Made by a program: the position numbers and the translations under genes
DNA from: a virus
Reading direction: 5' to 3' (one strand)
DNA length: 24,525 bases
Virus record (IMG/VR): IMGVR_UViG_3300005826_000193
Coordinates: 1 to 24,525 of that record
In this document: one piece after another, positions 1 through 7,624 of the stretch
How the letters are laid out: every line of letters begins with the position of its first letter
How positions within the stretch are numbered: the stretch's first letter is position 1
Notes under the pieces: generated by a model
The model's input: only the letters and a program-made list of their open reading frames with translations
The model's database searches: none
Told to the model about the DNA's origin: nothing

Positions 1-4
1 GCCA

Positions 5-60
5 GCCCTCATGCACACCAGCCCTCATGCACACCAGCCGGCCAGCCCTCATGCACACCA
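5..60. repeat. 16-bp tandem repeat, three copies
   Basis: The unit GCCCTCATGCACACCA occurs exactly at 5-20, 21-36 and 45-60. The first two copies are adjacent; an 8-bp spacer (GCCGGCCA) separates the third. A decayed piece (GCCATGCACA) follows at 66-75. The array reaches the left edge, so further copies may lie outside. The function is unknown; iterons of an origin, a terminal repeat, or an assembly-breaking repeat are all possible. Confidence 0.85.
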
Positions 61-122
61 TGCTCGCCATGCACATCGAATCCCCCCGTATGGTGTAAGG
101 CCGCGGGGTCGCATGGCCTGTG

Positions 123-203
123 TGACAACGTGTTGTCATGTGCCATGTTGGTGTCACTGTGACAACGTGTTGTCAAGGGGTGTGTTGTGACACGTTGTTG
201 TCA
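123..203. promoter_or_regulatory. Cluster of three TGACA(N6)TGTCA palindromes, putative operator
   Basis: TGACAACGTGTTGTCA occurs at 123-138 and again, identical, at 160-175. A variant, TGACACGTTGTTGTCA, lies at 188-203. The first two have 7-bp arms (TGACAAC/GTTGTCA) around 2 bp. A further perfect 13-bp palindrome (TGTCAC-T-GTGACA, 152-164) overlaps the second copy. Repeated dyads of this size ahead of a gene block are typical of dimeric repressor or activator sites. The protein that binds is not visible in the window. Origin iterons are an alternative. Confidence 0.6.
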
Positions 204-312
204 TTCGAATTGCGGGTTGGCGGAATTGTTACCACACCCCCCGGGGTGGCGACGGCCAAGAGACGTTACTAGGTACTTTAACTGCGTGAGTATTTTTTCA
301 TGTTAAGATAGG

Positions 313-336
313 CAATCCCGCCATCCCGTCATCCCG
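313..336. repeat. Three 8-bp direct repeats (NMATCCCG)
   Basis: CAATCCCG, CCATCCCG and TCATCCCG follow each other without gaps at 313-320, 321-328 and 329-336. They sit between the palindrome cluster and the first gene. Role unknown; this may simply be a short slippage repeat. Confidence 0.6.
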
Positions 337-481
337 CTGTTGCATACGTGGCATCCCCACCTATGGAATCGTCCCAAAATGAGACGAACGTGGCTCTTTC
401 AGCTTGACACAGGTCCTCCGGTAGACCATGACAGCAATTTGGGGACTTCTCCACCTCGTTTCAACGCAAAAGGGCAGGAAT

Positions 482-847
482 ATGAGTGGACATCGCGTCC
501 GGCAGGACATCGCGCTGACCGACACGATTATCGTGAGCTCAACCGCAGGCGAACTTTTGGATGCGCGTCGCGTTTGGGGCGCCCAGTACGTCATCAATAC
601 GGGGGGTGCGGAGGCGCGAACTGTCGTGGAACCCGCAATCGCGGGGCAGCGAATGGAATTAGTGGGCGGAACCATGGCGGGCACGGCCACGATTGCCGCT
701 CCTTCCGGCCAGGACTTTGACGGGGGAGGCGGGGATGCGATCGCGATCGCGGCGGAAGGCCAGTGGGCGATTCTGGAATCCTTCCTGATCGGATCCGCTT
801 ACGAGTGGAGGGTGACCTCGAAGCATGCCAGCGTGACCGTGTCCTAA
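482..847 (+). CDS. Small hypothetical phage protein, 121 aa
   Basis: I do not recognise this protein. It is small, rich in Val, Thr, Ala and Gly, without Cys, and reads like a beta-rich structural protein (for example VINTGGAEARTVVEPAIAGQ followed by a Gly-rich turn with GGGG). The ATG at 482 is chosen because AAGGG at 470-474 lies 7 bases upstream; an upstream in-frame ATG at 428 has no ribosome site. It is the first gene after the repeat-rich leader and stands 43 bases before the nozzle gene, so a virion role is likely but inferred only from context and composition. Confidence 0.65.
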   Translation: MSGHRVRQDIALTDTIIVSSTAGELLDARRVWGAQYVINTGGAEARTVVEPAIAGQRMELVGGTMAGTATIAAPSGQDFDGGGGDAIAIAAEGQWAILESFLIGSAYEWRVTSKHASVTVS

Positions 848-890
848 CCCTGGCGCGTCGCGTCAAATATCGTGAACACGATGATTTCGC

Positions 891-3731
891 ATGCCAAAAC
901 ACGCAAGTATCGAGCTCGTTTGGCCGATCGCCGGCATCGATCGGTCACTAGGGTTCAACAAACAGCCGCCTTATACGACCCCTGAAGCGCTGAACGTCCG
1001 CACGGACGAGATGAGCCAATATCGGGAGCGTGGCGGGAGTCGCCCCGGCCTGGGGTTGGCGATTCGCACCCAGTTGCCCGCTGAAATCCGTCTTCTGACC
1101 AGCGTATCCGTGCTGAAGGCCCAGTGGGGGAAGAATTATGCACCCATCGGCGGCACGGGTCTCCGTGATACTCTGCTGCCCGTGCCCTGGGCGGCCTCGC
1201 CCACGTATTTGCCGTCTTCGAGCAACCAGGGCCTTTCCTCGGGGATTGCAGGTAATTCTTGGGGACAGGGAATTCCGGTCGTCGATCAGCGCGATTCGAC
1301 GAAGCCCTATGAGGCGACAGCCCACGTCCGGCTCTCCGATCAGACCGGCATTTCCCAGTACAACGGAGAGGCCCGTCTCTATCTGGGCCTACTTGGCCCG
1401 GCTTCCGACCCGGCGGAAGACGGAGTCGAGGTGGCCCTGGTACTCGAAAACGGTGAGTATTTCTGCCGAATACAAGAGCGAGCGTCATCTTCGGTTGTTC
1501 AGACCGTCATCTCGCCGACTTTTGACGATAATCCGAATTCACCCGGAGTATTTGCGGTTCATGTCGTCCCGGGTACGCTGAAACTCACCGCGTGGTGGCG
1601 GGATCGGGAACTCGCCACGATCACCGTCGCCTCGTTGCCAGGGGACTACGTCTCCGCAGCGGCGGTCAGCCCTGATGACTCGCTGGTCGTGACTCTGCTG
1701 TCCACCGAGTTCGGAATCGACACGGCCGTCTCCTCGGTCTACCACGATCTGAGGCGGGACGTTCTGGTCGCGGTTTCCAACGGCCAGATTTTCATGGAAG
1801 ACAACGCGGATTCGTTGCGGCTGATTACGACGGATCTCAATCTCAACCCGAACGTCGAACTGACCGCGACGGACCGTGAACAGAAACTTTACATCGCGGA
1901 CTACGGGATCACGGTCACCGGCAGCGGCGCGAGTGTCGCCGCGACCGATTACAACGAGCTGACCGATGGGGCGAAAAACTTTCCCGCCCTGGGGGTGACC
2001 GAGAATTTCGCCCTTGAAATCGTCGATTCCGACTACAGCCAGAACGAGAAACAAGAAGTCGCGGTCGATACGGCCGATGGCGGGACTTTCCTGCTCTCCT
2101 TCATGGGCCTGACGACAGACCCCCTCGCCTGGGACATCTCCGCCGGACAACTCAAGATCGAACTCGAAGAGCTCGTGGCGATCGACGAGGTGACCGTCAC
2201 CAAGCCGGAAGTGGGCCGCTGGGTCGTGGAGTTCACAGGCGACCATGCCGGCAAGAGCCAGGACCAGCTTTCCGCCGATGCGACCAACCTGACCTACTCG
2301 GGAGTCGGCTCCCCTACCGTCTCGATCAACCGGCTCCAGAACGGAGCTGGCGGGGAAGCGATGCTCGGCCAGTACGCGATCACGGGGGTCACGGGGTCGA
2401 CTCTGACCTTCTCCCCTCCCCTGGCGGTGGCCGAAGGGTTCACCGATCCGGTCGGTGCGATCGACTACCGGATCGTGCGGGCGCCGAAGATCTTCGACCC
2501 GCGAGAGGAGACGCTCACCCTCCATACGGCCAGCACGGGGTTCACTCCGGCCGGCTGCCGGTTGGTGACGCTCTACCGAGACCGGATCGTTTACGCGGGC
2601 AGCGATCTCCTCCCTCACGTCTGGTACATGTCACGACAGGGCGACCCGGACGACTGGGACTACAGTCAGGAGGACTCCGCCGCTGCGGTGGCGGCGCAGA
2701 ACTCGATCGCGGGGCAACTCGCGGACCCGATCACCGCGATCATCCCTCACTCGGATGAATGCCTCGTCTTTGGATGCTACAACAGTCTATGGATCCTGCG
2801 GGGCGACCCAGGCTTCGGCGGAACACTCGATCAACTGAGCCATGAGATCGGGATCGTTTCGCCGCGCGCTTGGTGCCGCACCCCGGATGACATGCTGGTC
2901 TTTCTGTCTCCAGACGGCCTGTATGTCATGCCCGCAGGATGTGCCGGATTCCCGACCTCGCTATCTCGAGAGCGACTGCCCGACGAACTTCTCTGCCTCA
3001 ATGCGAGTCGGGAATCCGTGCACCTTCAGTACGATATGCTCCACCGAGGCGTGCACATCTTTGTGACTCGGAGAGACGGAAGCGAATCTCCCCATTGGTG
3101 GTTCGACTGGGAAGCGAAAGCCTTCTGGCGCGTCGGCCTGCAGTCCCAGCATGAACCCTACGCTTCGCACCAACGGATCGCTTGGGATACCTGCCCAATC
3201 ATCCTCGTCGCTGGCCGGGATGGCGTGATCCGCTACTTCGACCGTCAATTCGAGGTCGACGACGGGAACAATATCATCCAGTCCTACTGCGACATCGGGC
3301 CCTTCTACCTCGTGCGAGGCGGGATCGATGAAGGGCTGCTTTCCGAACTGGTCGGAGTCCTGGGGAACAACTCAGGACCCGTCAAATGGTGGCTACGGGT
3401 GGGTGACTCCGCCGAGTCGGCCTTCCTCGCGGCCGATAGAGAAGAAGGTCGCTGGGCGCGAAACGGTCAGAACTACCGGGCTCGGCCCCGCGCGAGAGGC
3501 GTGGCGGCGGTCCTGCGAGTCGGCAACCAGATGCCCCAGGGGATCGAGACGACCACCCGGGGCTGGGGCTGGCAACACGACGCTCAACTCGAGTGGCAGG
3601 ACGGCGATGCCGGCGTCTGGCAAGGATCGGTCACAACCGTCGGGACGGAAGATCTCGGTCGCCAGCGACGCTGGTACTTGGAACGCATCACGTCCATTCT
3701 CACTTCCGCAGGGAGGCGACGTGTGCGATGA
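891..3731 (+). CDS. Tail nozzle protein, T7 gp12-like (tail tubular protein B)
   Basis: At 946 residues this is somewhat longer than T7 gp12 (about 800). The N-terminus (VWPIAGIDRSLGFNKQPPYT followed by PEALNVR and a Gly/Arg-rich RERGGSRPGLG) resembles the opening of phage nozzle proteins. The middle and C-terminal half carries blade-like repeats of a beta-propeller: RLVTLYRDRIVYAGSD, a WYMSRQGDPDDWDYS segment typical of 'output values at this location' blades, then AIIPHSDECLVFGCYNSLWI and MLVFLSPDGLYVMPA. Such proteins form the narrow distal end of the short tail, below the adaptor ring. No strong ribosome site precedes the ATG, so the start is the likeliest rather than certain. The stop overlaps the next start (ATGA, 3728-3731), suggesting coupled translation. 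The matching adaptor is about 18 kb further on (22013). Confidence 0.75.
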   Translation: MPKHASIELVWPIAGIDRSLGFNKQPPYTTPEALNVRTDEMSQYRERGGSRPGLGLAIRTQLPAEIRLLTSVSVLKAQWGKNYAPIGGTGLRDTLLPVPWAASPTYLPSSSNQGLSSGIAGNSWGQGIPVVDQRDSTKPYEATAHVRLSDQTGISQYNGEARLYLGLLGPASDPAEDGVEVALVLENGEYFCRIQERASSSVVQTVISPTFDDNPNSPGVFAVHVVPGTLKLTAWWRDRELATITVASLPGDYVSAAAVSPDDSLVVTLLSTEFGIDTAVSSVYHDLRRDVLVAVSNGQIFMEDNADSLRLITTDLNLNPNVELTATDREQKLYIADYGITVTGSGASVAATDYNELTDGAKNFPALGVTENFALEIVDSDYSQNEKQEVAVDTADGGTFLLSFMGLTTDPLAWDISAGQLKIELEELVAIDEVTVTKPEVGRWVVEFTGDHAGKSQDQLSADATNLTYSGVGSPTVSINRLQNGAGGEAMLGQYAITGVTGSTLTFSPPLAVAEGFTDPVGAIDYRIVRAPKIFDPREETLTLHTASTGFTPAGCRLVTLYRDRIVYAGSDLLPHVWYMSRQGDPDDWDYSQEDSAAAVAAQNSIAGQLADPITAIIPHSDECLVFGCYNSLWILRGDPGFGGTLDQLSHEIGIVSPRAWCRTPDDMLVFLSPDGLYVMPAGCAGFPTSLSRERLPDELLCLNASRESVHLQYDMLHRGVHIFVTRRDGSESPHWWFDWEAKAFWRVGLQSQHEPYASHQRIAWDTCPIILVAGRDGVIRYFDRQFEVDDGNNIIQSYCDIGPFYLVRGGIDEGLLSELVGVLGNNSGPVKWWLRVGDSAESAFLAADREEGRWARNGQNYRARPRARGVAAVLRVGNQMPQGIETTTRGWGWQHDAQLEWQDGDAGVWQGSVTTVGTEDLGRQRRWYLERITSILTSAGRRRVR

Positions 3732-6019
3732 CCGATCGCCTTGATGCGTGGAAGCGGATTGTCCTGGACCCGTGTAATGCTTCCGTTCAACGGAGGAACA
3801 CGGCGGCCGTTCGGGACTCCCTCGAGCAGATCGTGAACTACATCACGAACATCAATCAAGAGGGGGGCGCGGATGAGATCGTCTTCTTTGAGGTGCAAGA
3901 AGACGACATCGGAGATCCGGATAACGATGGGGTCCATGTAAAAGCCCTCGATCTGACAACATTTGGGGCAACGGGGGTAGACTACACACTCTATGACTAT
4001 ACCCCCAATAAGAGGTTCGTGCAGAACTTCGTCCAGGGGTTCCGAGGAGTCGGAAGGATTTCGCCCGAGATTGGCGAGCTCAGTCTGGTCGTAATCGAAC
4101 TGGAGGGAATGGCCCGCTGGATCGACGGTACGTTAACTGAAGACTGGGGTGCGACGGCGGCAAATTCAATCGAAGCCTCGGTTGAAAATTACTGGGGCGC
4201 GTTTCCGAACATCCATGATCCTGGCGCCACCGTGACGGTGTATGACCGAGATCACGTAGGCTTCAACGCGAAAGAGGGCGACCGGTTTCTTGCGGTCTGG
4301 GATGAGAAGGATCAAGAATACATCCTTGTGAAGGTGAACGACGAGGAAGTCGTCTTCTTTCGCGTGAAAGACTCAACGGGTCAGTTCACTCAAAGTACGG
4401 TCGTCGAAGAGCTCGAGTTCACGCAGTCCGGGACGGCGAATATCACGGTCACTAAGACAGGCCGCGAATTCATCGCCTATGACTACACCCCGAATCTTCG
4501 GTTCGCGCCGAACTTCGTGGAAGACTACTACGGGGTGGGCCGGCACGCCCCGGAACTGGACGACGCCTTGATCGTAATGGAGGTCGAGGGGCTGGCTCGG
4601 TTCATCGATGGGGAATTCCTGTCCGACATGATCGGAGGATTCGCTTCGGGCCGGGTCGACCATTTCTGGGGGGCCCATCCCAATGTCTATGATCCAGGAT
4701 CTCCCGTTCAAGTTTGGGACCCTAACCGGCTCGCCTCGGACGCGAAGACCGGGGACGCCTTCATCGCGATCTGGGACGAACAGCGACAGAAGTACATCCT
4801 GATCGTGAGCAAGCGGGATTGCCCCTGCGGCTTCTCGGGCGAAGTCGAGTACATCCGGGTCTGCAACACGGATACCAACTCCTGCTGCCTCTGGGATGGC
4901 GTAATTAAACGTCTCGACGCGGAACGCACCGACAACTTCTGCGCTCCGGAATACTGTTTCAAACCGATCTGGATCTGGGACTTCGTCACGGCGCCAAACG
5001 GGGAAGGCGTGACCTTCCCTATGCCCTGCCCTCCCAGCTACCAGTGGTGCGGCTACGGGATGCTGCTCAAACGCGGGCACGATTGCAACGGAGACATTCG
5101 TGACGTCTACGCCGTGATGCGGGATAGCTGCTGCGAATGCTTCTGCCCAGGGACTACCGTCAAGGTCACGATCCCCGCGTTCGACTGCCAGCCGGAACTC
5201 GTATTCAACGCCACCTGCGTTACGAAGAACCCGATGGAGCCAGAAATCGAACCCGGCTGGTGGGGCGAGTTCGAGTACACGGGAGAGTACCCTCTCATCG
5301 GCCGAGTCGTGAATATCGATCCGCTTTTCCCACTCATCATAGGCGGGGAGAACATCGATTCGGTTTACGTGGTGCTAGGCTGTAACACAAGAAACCTGAC
5401 CGGCGACAACCTCACCTTCGCGGACTTCTGCCGAATTGACCGGACCTTCTACAACCCCGTCGACTCCGATGAGTTTGTCGAATACTTCGGGGACTTCACT
5501 TCGATCGGAACCGTTTCGGGTCCCGACGTTCCGATTCTTGATTCGGAAGGCCACTTGATCTTCTGCTCTCGCAAAGAACAGTACGGTCTCTTCTTCAAGT
5601 GCAGTCAAGGAAACACATTCGGCGCGACGCTCTATCACCTTAGCCCGGAAGGCGATCGTACCCTGAACATCGACGCCTGCACGGGGACCCTTCAAGTGCC
5701 GGGTGAAGGCGAACACATCGGAGACGCGAACGGATCCGATGACTCGGCGTCCGGCTGCTGTGACTTCCAGGACGCGAGTACACATGACACGGTCTTCGGG
5801 GGTTCCTATTCCTGTGACAGTGTGTTGTCAAAGGACACGAATAATCTGGTCTTTAACGGTTGGAACCCCTGGCAATACCATGTCCTGGGCGGGTGCCGTG
5901 CGACGATTGCCGCTCACTTCCCGGCTCTCGCACCTTACATCCCCGCCGTGGATCCGGGGGAGACGATCGTGACGTTCGATATTGATTGGAGCGGAACCGA
6001 CGAGTGCAAGGAACTGTAG
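3728..6019 (+). CDS. Cys-rich repeat protein, putative tail or adhesion protein
   Basis: This 763-residue protein is not recognised. Residues about 89-203 and 251-362 are two copies of one module: each begins YDYTPN-RF--NFV, continues with GVGR--PE, EG-AR-IDG and WGA-PN--DPG, and ends WDE--Q-YIL. A short lead-in strand (EIVFFEV, EVVFFRV, EVEYIRV) recurs at residues about 50, 207 and 372, so a third, diverged unit may start there. From residue 365 the composition changes sharply: about 26 Cys in the last 399 residues, several in pairs (NSCC, DSCCECFC, SGCC), against one Cys before. That suggests disulfide-stabilised or metal-binding exposed domains. The ATG overlaps the nozzle stop and has GGAGG at 3712-3716; longer in-frame starts would sit inside the nozzle gene. 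Its place next to the nozzle suggests a tail-tip or receptor-binding role, which is inference. Confidence 0.7.
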   Translation: MTDRLDAWKRIVLDPCNASVQRRNTAAVRDSLEQIVNYITNINQEGGADEIVFFEVQEDDIGDPDNDGVHVKALDLTTFGATGVDYTLYDYTPNKRFVQNFVQGFRGVGRISPEIGELSLVVIELEGMARWIDGTLTEDWGATAANSIEASVENYWGAFPNIHDPGATVTVYDRDHVGFNAKEGDRFLAVWDEKDQEYILVKVNDEEVVFFRVKDSTGQFTQSTVVEELEFTQSGTANITVTKTGREFIAYDYTPNLRFAPNFVEDYYGVGRHAPELDDALIVMEVEGLARFIDGEFLSDMIGGFASGRVDHFWGAHPNVYDPGSPVQVWDPNRLASDAKTGDAFIAIWDEQRQKYILIVSKRDCPCGFSGEVEYIRVCNTDTNSCCLWDGVIKRLDAERTDNFCAPEYCFKPIWIWDFVTAPNGEGVTFPMPCPPSYQWCGYGMLLKRGHDCNGDIRDVYAVMRDSCCECFCPGTTVKVTIPAFDCQPELVFNATCVTKNPMEPEIEPGWWGEFEYTGEYPLIGRVVNIDPLFPLIIGGENIDSVYVVLGCNTRNLTGDNLTFADFCRIDRTFYNPVDSDEFVEYFGDFTSIGTVSGPDVPILDSEGHLIFCSRKEQYGLFFKCSQGNTFGATLYHLSPEGDRTLNIDACTGTLQVPGEGEHIGDANGSDDSASGCCDFQDASTHDTVFGGSYSCDSVLSKDTNNLVFNGWNPWQYHVLGGCRATIAAHFPALAPYIPAVDPGETIVTFDIDWSGTDECKEL
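3992..4813 (+). repeat. Internal protein duplication (two ~115-residue modules)
   Basis: Copy 1 spans about 3992-4336 and copy 2 about 4478-4813, separated by a linker containing a second EVVFFRV strand. The copies share aligned YDYTPN, GVGR, IDG, WGA-PN, DPG and WDE landmarks but are well diverged at the DNA level, so the duplication is old. Confidence 0.8.
5815..5830. promoter_or_regulatory. Isolated operator-like palindrome inside a gene
   Basis: TGACAGTGTGTTGTCA matches the leader palindrome TGACAACGTGTTGTCA at 14 of 16 positions, with the outer TGACA/TGTCA arms intact. It lies in the coding sequence near the end of the Cys-rich protein, about 190 bases before the small genes at 6021 and 6217. 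It could be an internal operator or a chance match. Confidence 0.35.
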
Positions 6020-6020
6020 C

Positions 6021-6248
6021 GTGGGGTGTTGTGGAGGGGGAGGCGGAATACCGATTTCCCGTTTAACGCGGCCAGCGAAAGTTCGACCGAAAGGGCGAGT
6101 TTTGATTGAGGTTCGTAACTTCTCGAAGAAATTCGCCCTGCTGTACGGAGTGAGCGGAGAGTTTTACGGCCTGAGAATTGACGGCTCCCGAGTGTGGATG
6201 CGAGAGGAAGATCAATGTGCTGATCCCGAGCGATTTAGTCTGGTTTGA
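6021..6248 (+). CDS. Small hypothetical protein with Gly/Cys start, 75 aa
   Basis: Not recognised. The GTG at 6021 is preferred over an in-frame ATG at 5982 because AAGGA (6008-6012) lies 8 bases upstream and the gene then starts one base after the previous stop. The product begins MGCCGGGGGIPISRL, followed by a basic, mixed stretch (RPAKVRPKGRVLIEVRNFSK) and a strand-like C-terminus. The paired Cys after the start is unusual; no signal peptide or membrane segment is visible. It overlaps the next gene by 32 bases. Its role is unknown. Confidence 0.6.
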   Translation: MGCCGGGGGIPISRLTRPAKVRPKGRVLIEVRNFSKKFALLYGVSGEFYGLRIDGSRVWMREEDQCADPERFSLV

Positions 6249-6564
6249 TATGTTTGTCGTCGCGTTTGCGTCGTTCCGGTTGTCCCGATTCTTACTCGTC
6301 GATTATGGGCCATTCATGGTGATGGAGTATGCTCGTCTGTGGATGGGGATTCGACGCAATGAATTTGGAGTTCGATACGCGGAGCCTGGAAGTCCGGCGG
6401 AAATGTTCACTTGCCTGTGGTGCAATTCCGTTTGGACGGTCCTGTTTTGCTTCCTGTGCTACACGACGTCAGCGACAGGCGAATTATTGATTCAACTACT
6501 GGCCCTCATGGGGGTCACCGGATTGCTTTTACATGTCGTTGAGGTGCTCACATGCCACGAATGA
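6217..6564 (+). CDS. DUF1360-like small membrane protein
   Basis: This 115-residue protein fits the DUF1360 pattern seen in phages and bacteria: an N-terminal hydrophobic helix with FASFRLSRFLLVDYGPF, a polar middle (GIRRNEFGVRYAEPG), then a C-WC motif (FTCLWCNSVW) at the start of a second membrane segment and a third hydrophobic stretch (LLIQLLALMGVTGLLLHVVE). The function of the family is not established; a holin-like or membrane-anchoring role is sometimes suspected from its size. The GTG at 6217 is chosen because AGGA (6205-6208) lies 8 bases upstream; an internal ATG at 6250 would cut into the first helix. It overlaps both neighbours, so all three are probably made from one transcript. 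Confidence 0.7.
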   Translation: MLIPSDLVWFDMFVVAFASFRLSRFLLVDYGPFMVMEYARLWMGIRRNEFGVRYAEPGSPAEMFTCLWCNSVWTVLFCFLCYTTSATGELLIQLLALMGVTGLLLHVVEVLTCHE

Positions 6565-7316
6565 CGAAACTTCGTTACTCGCGACTTCCCCGTCCGCTGC
6601 AAGGCGGAATGCAAGTCGCTTACCCACGTCAGCAAATGACGATGGCGGATCAGTATCAGGCCGCGCTAGACAAAGCGAATGCAGCCAACGAGTCTCGCTA
6701 CCAGGGGATCCTGAGTGGCTATGACGACCTTCGCGGCCGGGTGATGGGCGACCTTCAGAACGTCGGCCAGCAGGAGCGAAGGGACATCGACCGGACCTAC
6801 CGGAACATGGGGTCCGACGTTTACCAACGTCTGGTGAACCGAGGATTCGGGAACTCGACGATTCCCGGGACGATGCGTCAGGGCGTGGAGCGCGAGCGGA
6901 CAGCGGCCTACGGCCGGCAGAATGACCGGCTCCTCCAGCAGCGGGCTGGCTATGACACCCAGCTCTCCCAAGGGAAGTTCGGGGTGATGGAGCGGCGGAC
7001 CGACTTGGGGCCGGACCCCAATCAGCTGATCGCCCTTTCTCAAAACCTCGGACAGGGAGGATACGGAATGCCGGGTGGCGGGATGCCGATGGGCGTTCCG
7101 CCAGGGGCCTACCAGAACATGTACGCCAACGCGATGCAGCAGCACATGATGGGGGCGATGTGGCCCTTCATGGGCGGTGGGGGAGGCGGAGGCTACCCGC
7201 CAATTCGCGCGAACGTGAAGGCCCAGGAGACGCGCAGGAAGCGGGCGGGCCTGGACCGGATCCCTATGCAACGACTTGGTGAATGGCTCGCTAACATGCA
7301 GAAATTTGCTCGCTAA
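6552..7316 (+). CDS. Putative virion protein, helical with Gly/Met-rich tail
   Basis: This 254-residue protein is not assigned to a family. Residues about 30-150 are charged and helical (QYQAALDKANAANESRYQ, then RDIDRTYRNMGSDVYQRLVN), including the segment NRGFGNSTIPGTMRQGVERE, a pattern common in phage internal or ejection-type proteins. The C-terminal third is flexible and rich in Gly, Met and Pro, with a run of seven Gly before YPP, then a short basic end. The ATG has GAGG at 6541-6544, 7 bases upstream, inside the end of the previous gene. It opens a run of low-complexity genes leading to the giant virion protein and may be packaged with it. Confidence 0.6.
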   Translation: MPRMTKLRYSRLPRPLQGGMQVAYPRQQMTMADQYQAALDKANAANESRYQGILSGYDDLRGRVMGDLQNVGQQERRDIDRTYRNMGSDVYQRLVNRGFGNSTIPGTMRQGVERERTAAYGRQNDRLLQQRAGYDTQLSQGKFGVMERRTDLGPDPNQLIALSQNLGQGGYGMPGGGMPMGVPPGAYQNMYANAMQQHMMGAMWPFMGGGGGGGYPPIRANVKAQETRRKRAGLDRIPMQRLGEWLANMQKFAR

Positions 7317-7327
7317 GGGGTCTTCCG

Positions 7328-7621
7328 ATGTTTCAGTTCGATCCGCTCACCAACTACCATGCTCAGCTCCGGGGAACCCGCGCGTCAGGCTACCCGATGA
7401 TGCCCCTCCAGTCGCCTCATCCTTACGAGATGGCGATGTACCACGCCATGCCGCCTCAGCAGACGAGTTACCCTTTTCAGCAACAGCAGGGCTACCCTCT
7501 GCGGATGAACATCAACCCGGGAGGCGGAGGGTATCGTCAGGGGATCGCCCGCCGAACACAGAGACAAAACCGGGGCTACCGGATTCCTAACTACGCGCTC
7601 GCGCCTTCCATGATGGGTTAG
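7328..7621 (+). CDS. Small Gln/Tyr/Pro-rich hypothetical protein, 97 aa
   Basis: Not recognised. The protein is short and apparently disordered, rich in Tyr, Pro, Gln and Met (for example PPQQTSYPFQQQQGYPLRMN), with a Gly-rich turn and a basic patch (RQGIARRTQRQNRGYR) near the end. It has no Cys and no membrane segment. The start is supported by AAGGGG at 7315-7320, 7 bases upstream and overlapping the previous stop. It lies between two other low-complexity genes in the internal-protein block, so a virion or assembly role is inferred. Confidence 0.6.
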   Translation: MFQFDPLTNYHAQLRGTRASGYPMMPLQSPHPYEMAMYHAMPPQQTSYPFQQQQGYPLRMNINPGGGGYRQGIARRTQRQNRGYRIPNYALAPSMMG

Positions 7622-7624
7622 ATC

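Larger units (their letters stand above)
1..481. other. Non-coding leader region with repeats
   Basis: No convincing gene is seen here. Open frames in the region overlap in several frames, lack ribosome sites and do not resemble proteins. The stretch holds a 16-bp tandem repeat at the left edge, a cluster of three TGACA(N6)TGTCA palindromes (123-203), a GC-rich inverted repeat (CACCCC at 235-240 and GGGGTG at 243-248), an AT-richer patch around 270-310, and three 8-bp direct repeats (313-336). It precedes a long one-directional block of virion genes, so it is a natural place for a control region. It could also be a genome end or origin. No promoter can be placed with confidence. Confidence 0.7.

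Noticed and set aside
5-60. CRISPR-like array
   Set aside because: The units are 16 bp and directly adjacent or with an 8-bp spacer, so there are no unique spacers.
235-248. CACCCC/GGGGTG inverted repeat as a terminator
   Set aside because: The loop would be only 2 bases and no T-run follows, so it is not called a terminator.
278-309. TTTAAC and TGTTAA/TAAGAT as a weak promoter ahead of the first gene
   Set aside because: The matches to consensus are poor and the spacing works only for the weaker box. Not strong enough to list.
402-430. TTGACA at 402-407 as a sigma70 promoter -35 box
   Set aside because: No -10 like sequence follows at 16-18 bases (the region reads gtagaccatg), so it is not supported.
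340-720. Open frame in the leader and first gene
   Set aside because: It overlaps the better-supported gene at 482 in another frame, has no ribosome site and has an Arg/Gly/His-rich out-of-frame composition.
1539-2618. Long minus-strand open frame (359 codons) across the nozzle gene
   Set aside because: It lies opposite a clear coding gene in a GC-rich sequence, shows an Arg/Asp/Gly-rich shadow composition and has no start signal. The same holds for the long minus-strand frames at 13924-14718 and 18150-19019.
5982-6020. ATG at 5982 as the start of the small Gly/Cys gene
   Set aside because: It would lie within the end of the Cys-rich gene with no ribosome site, while GTG 6021 has AAGGA at 8 bases.
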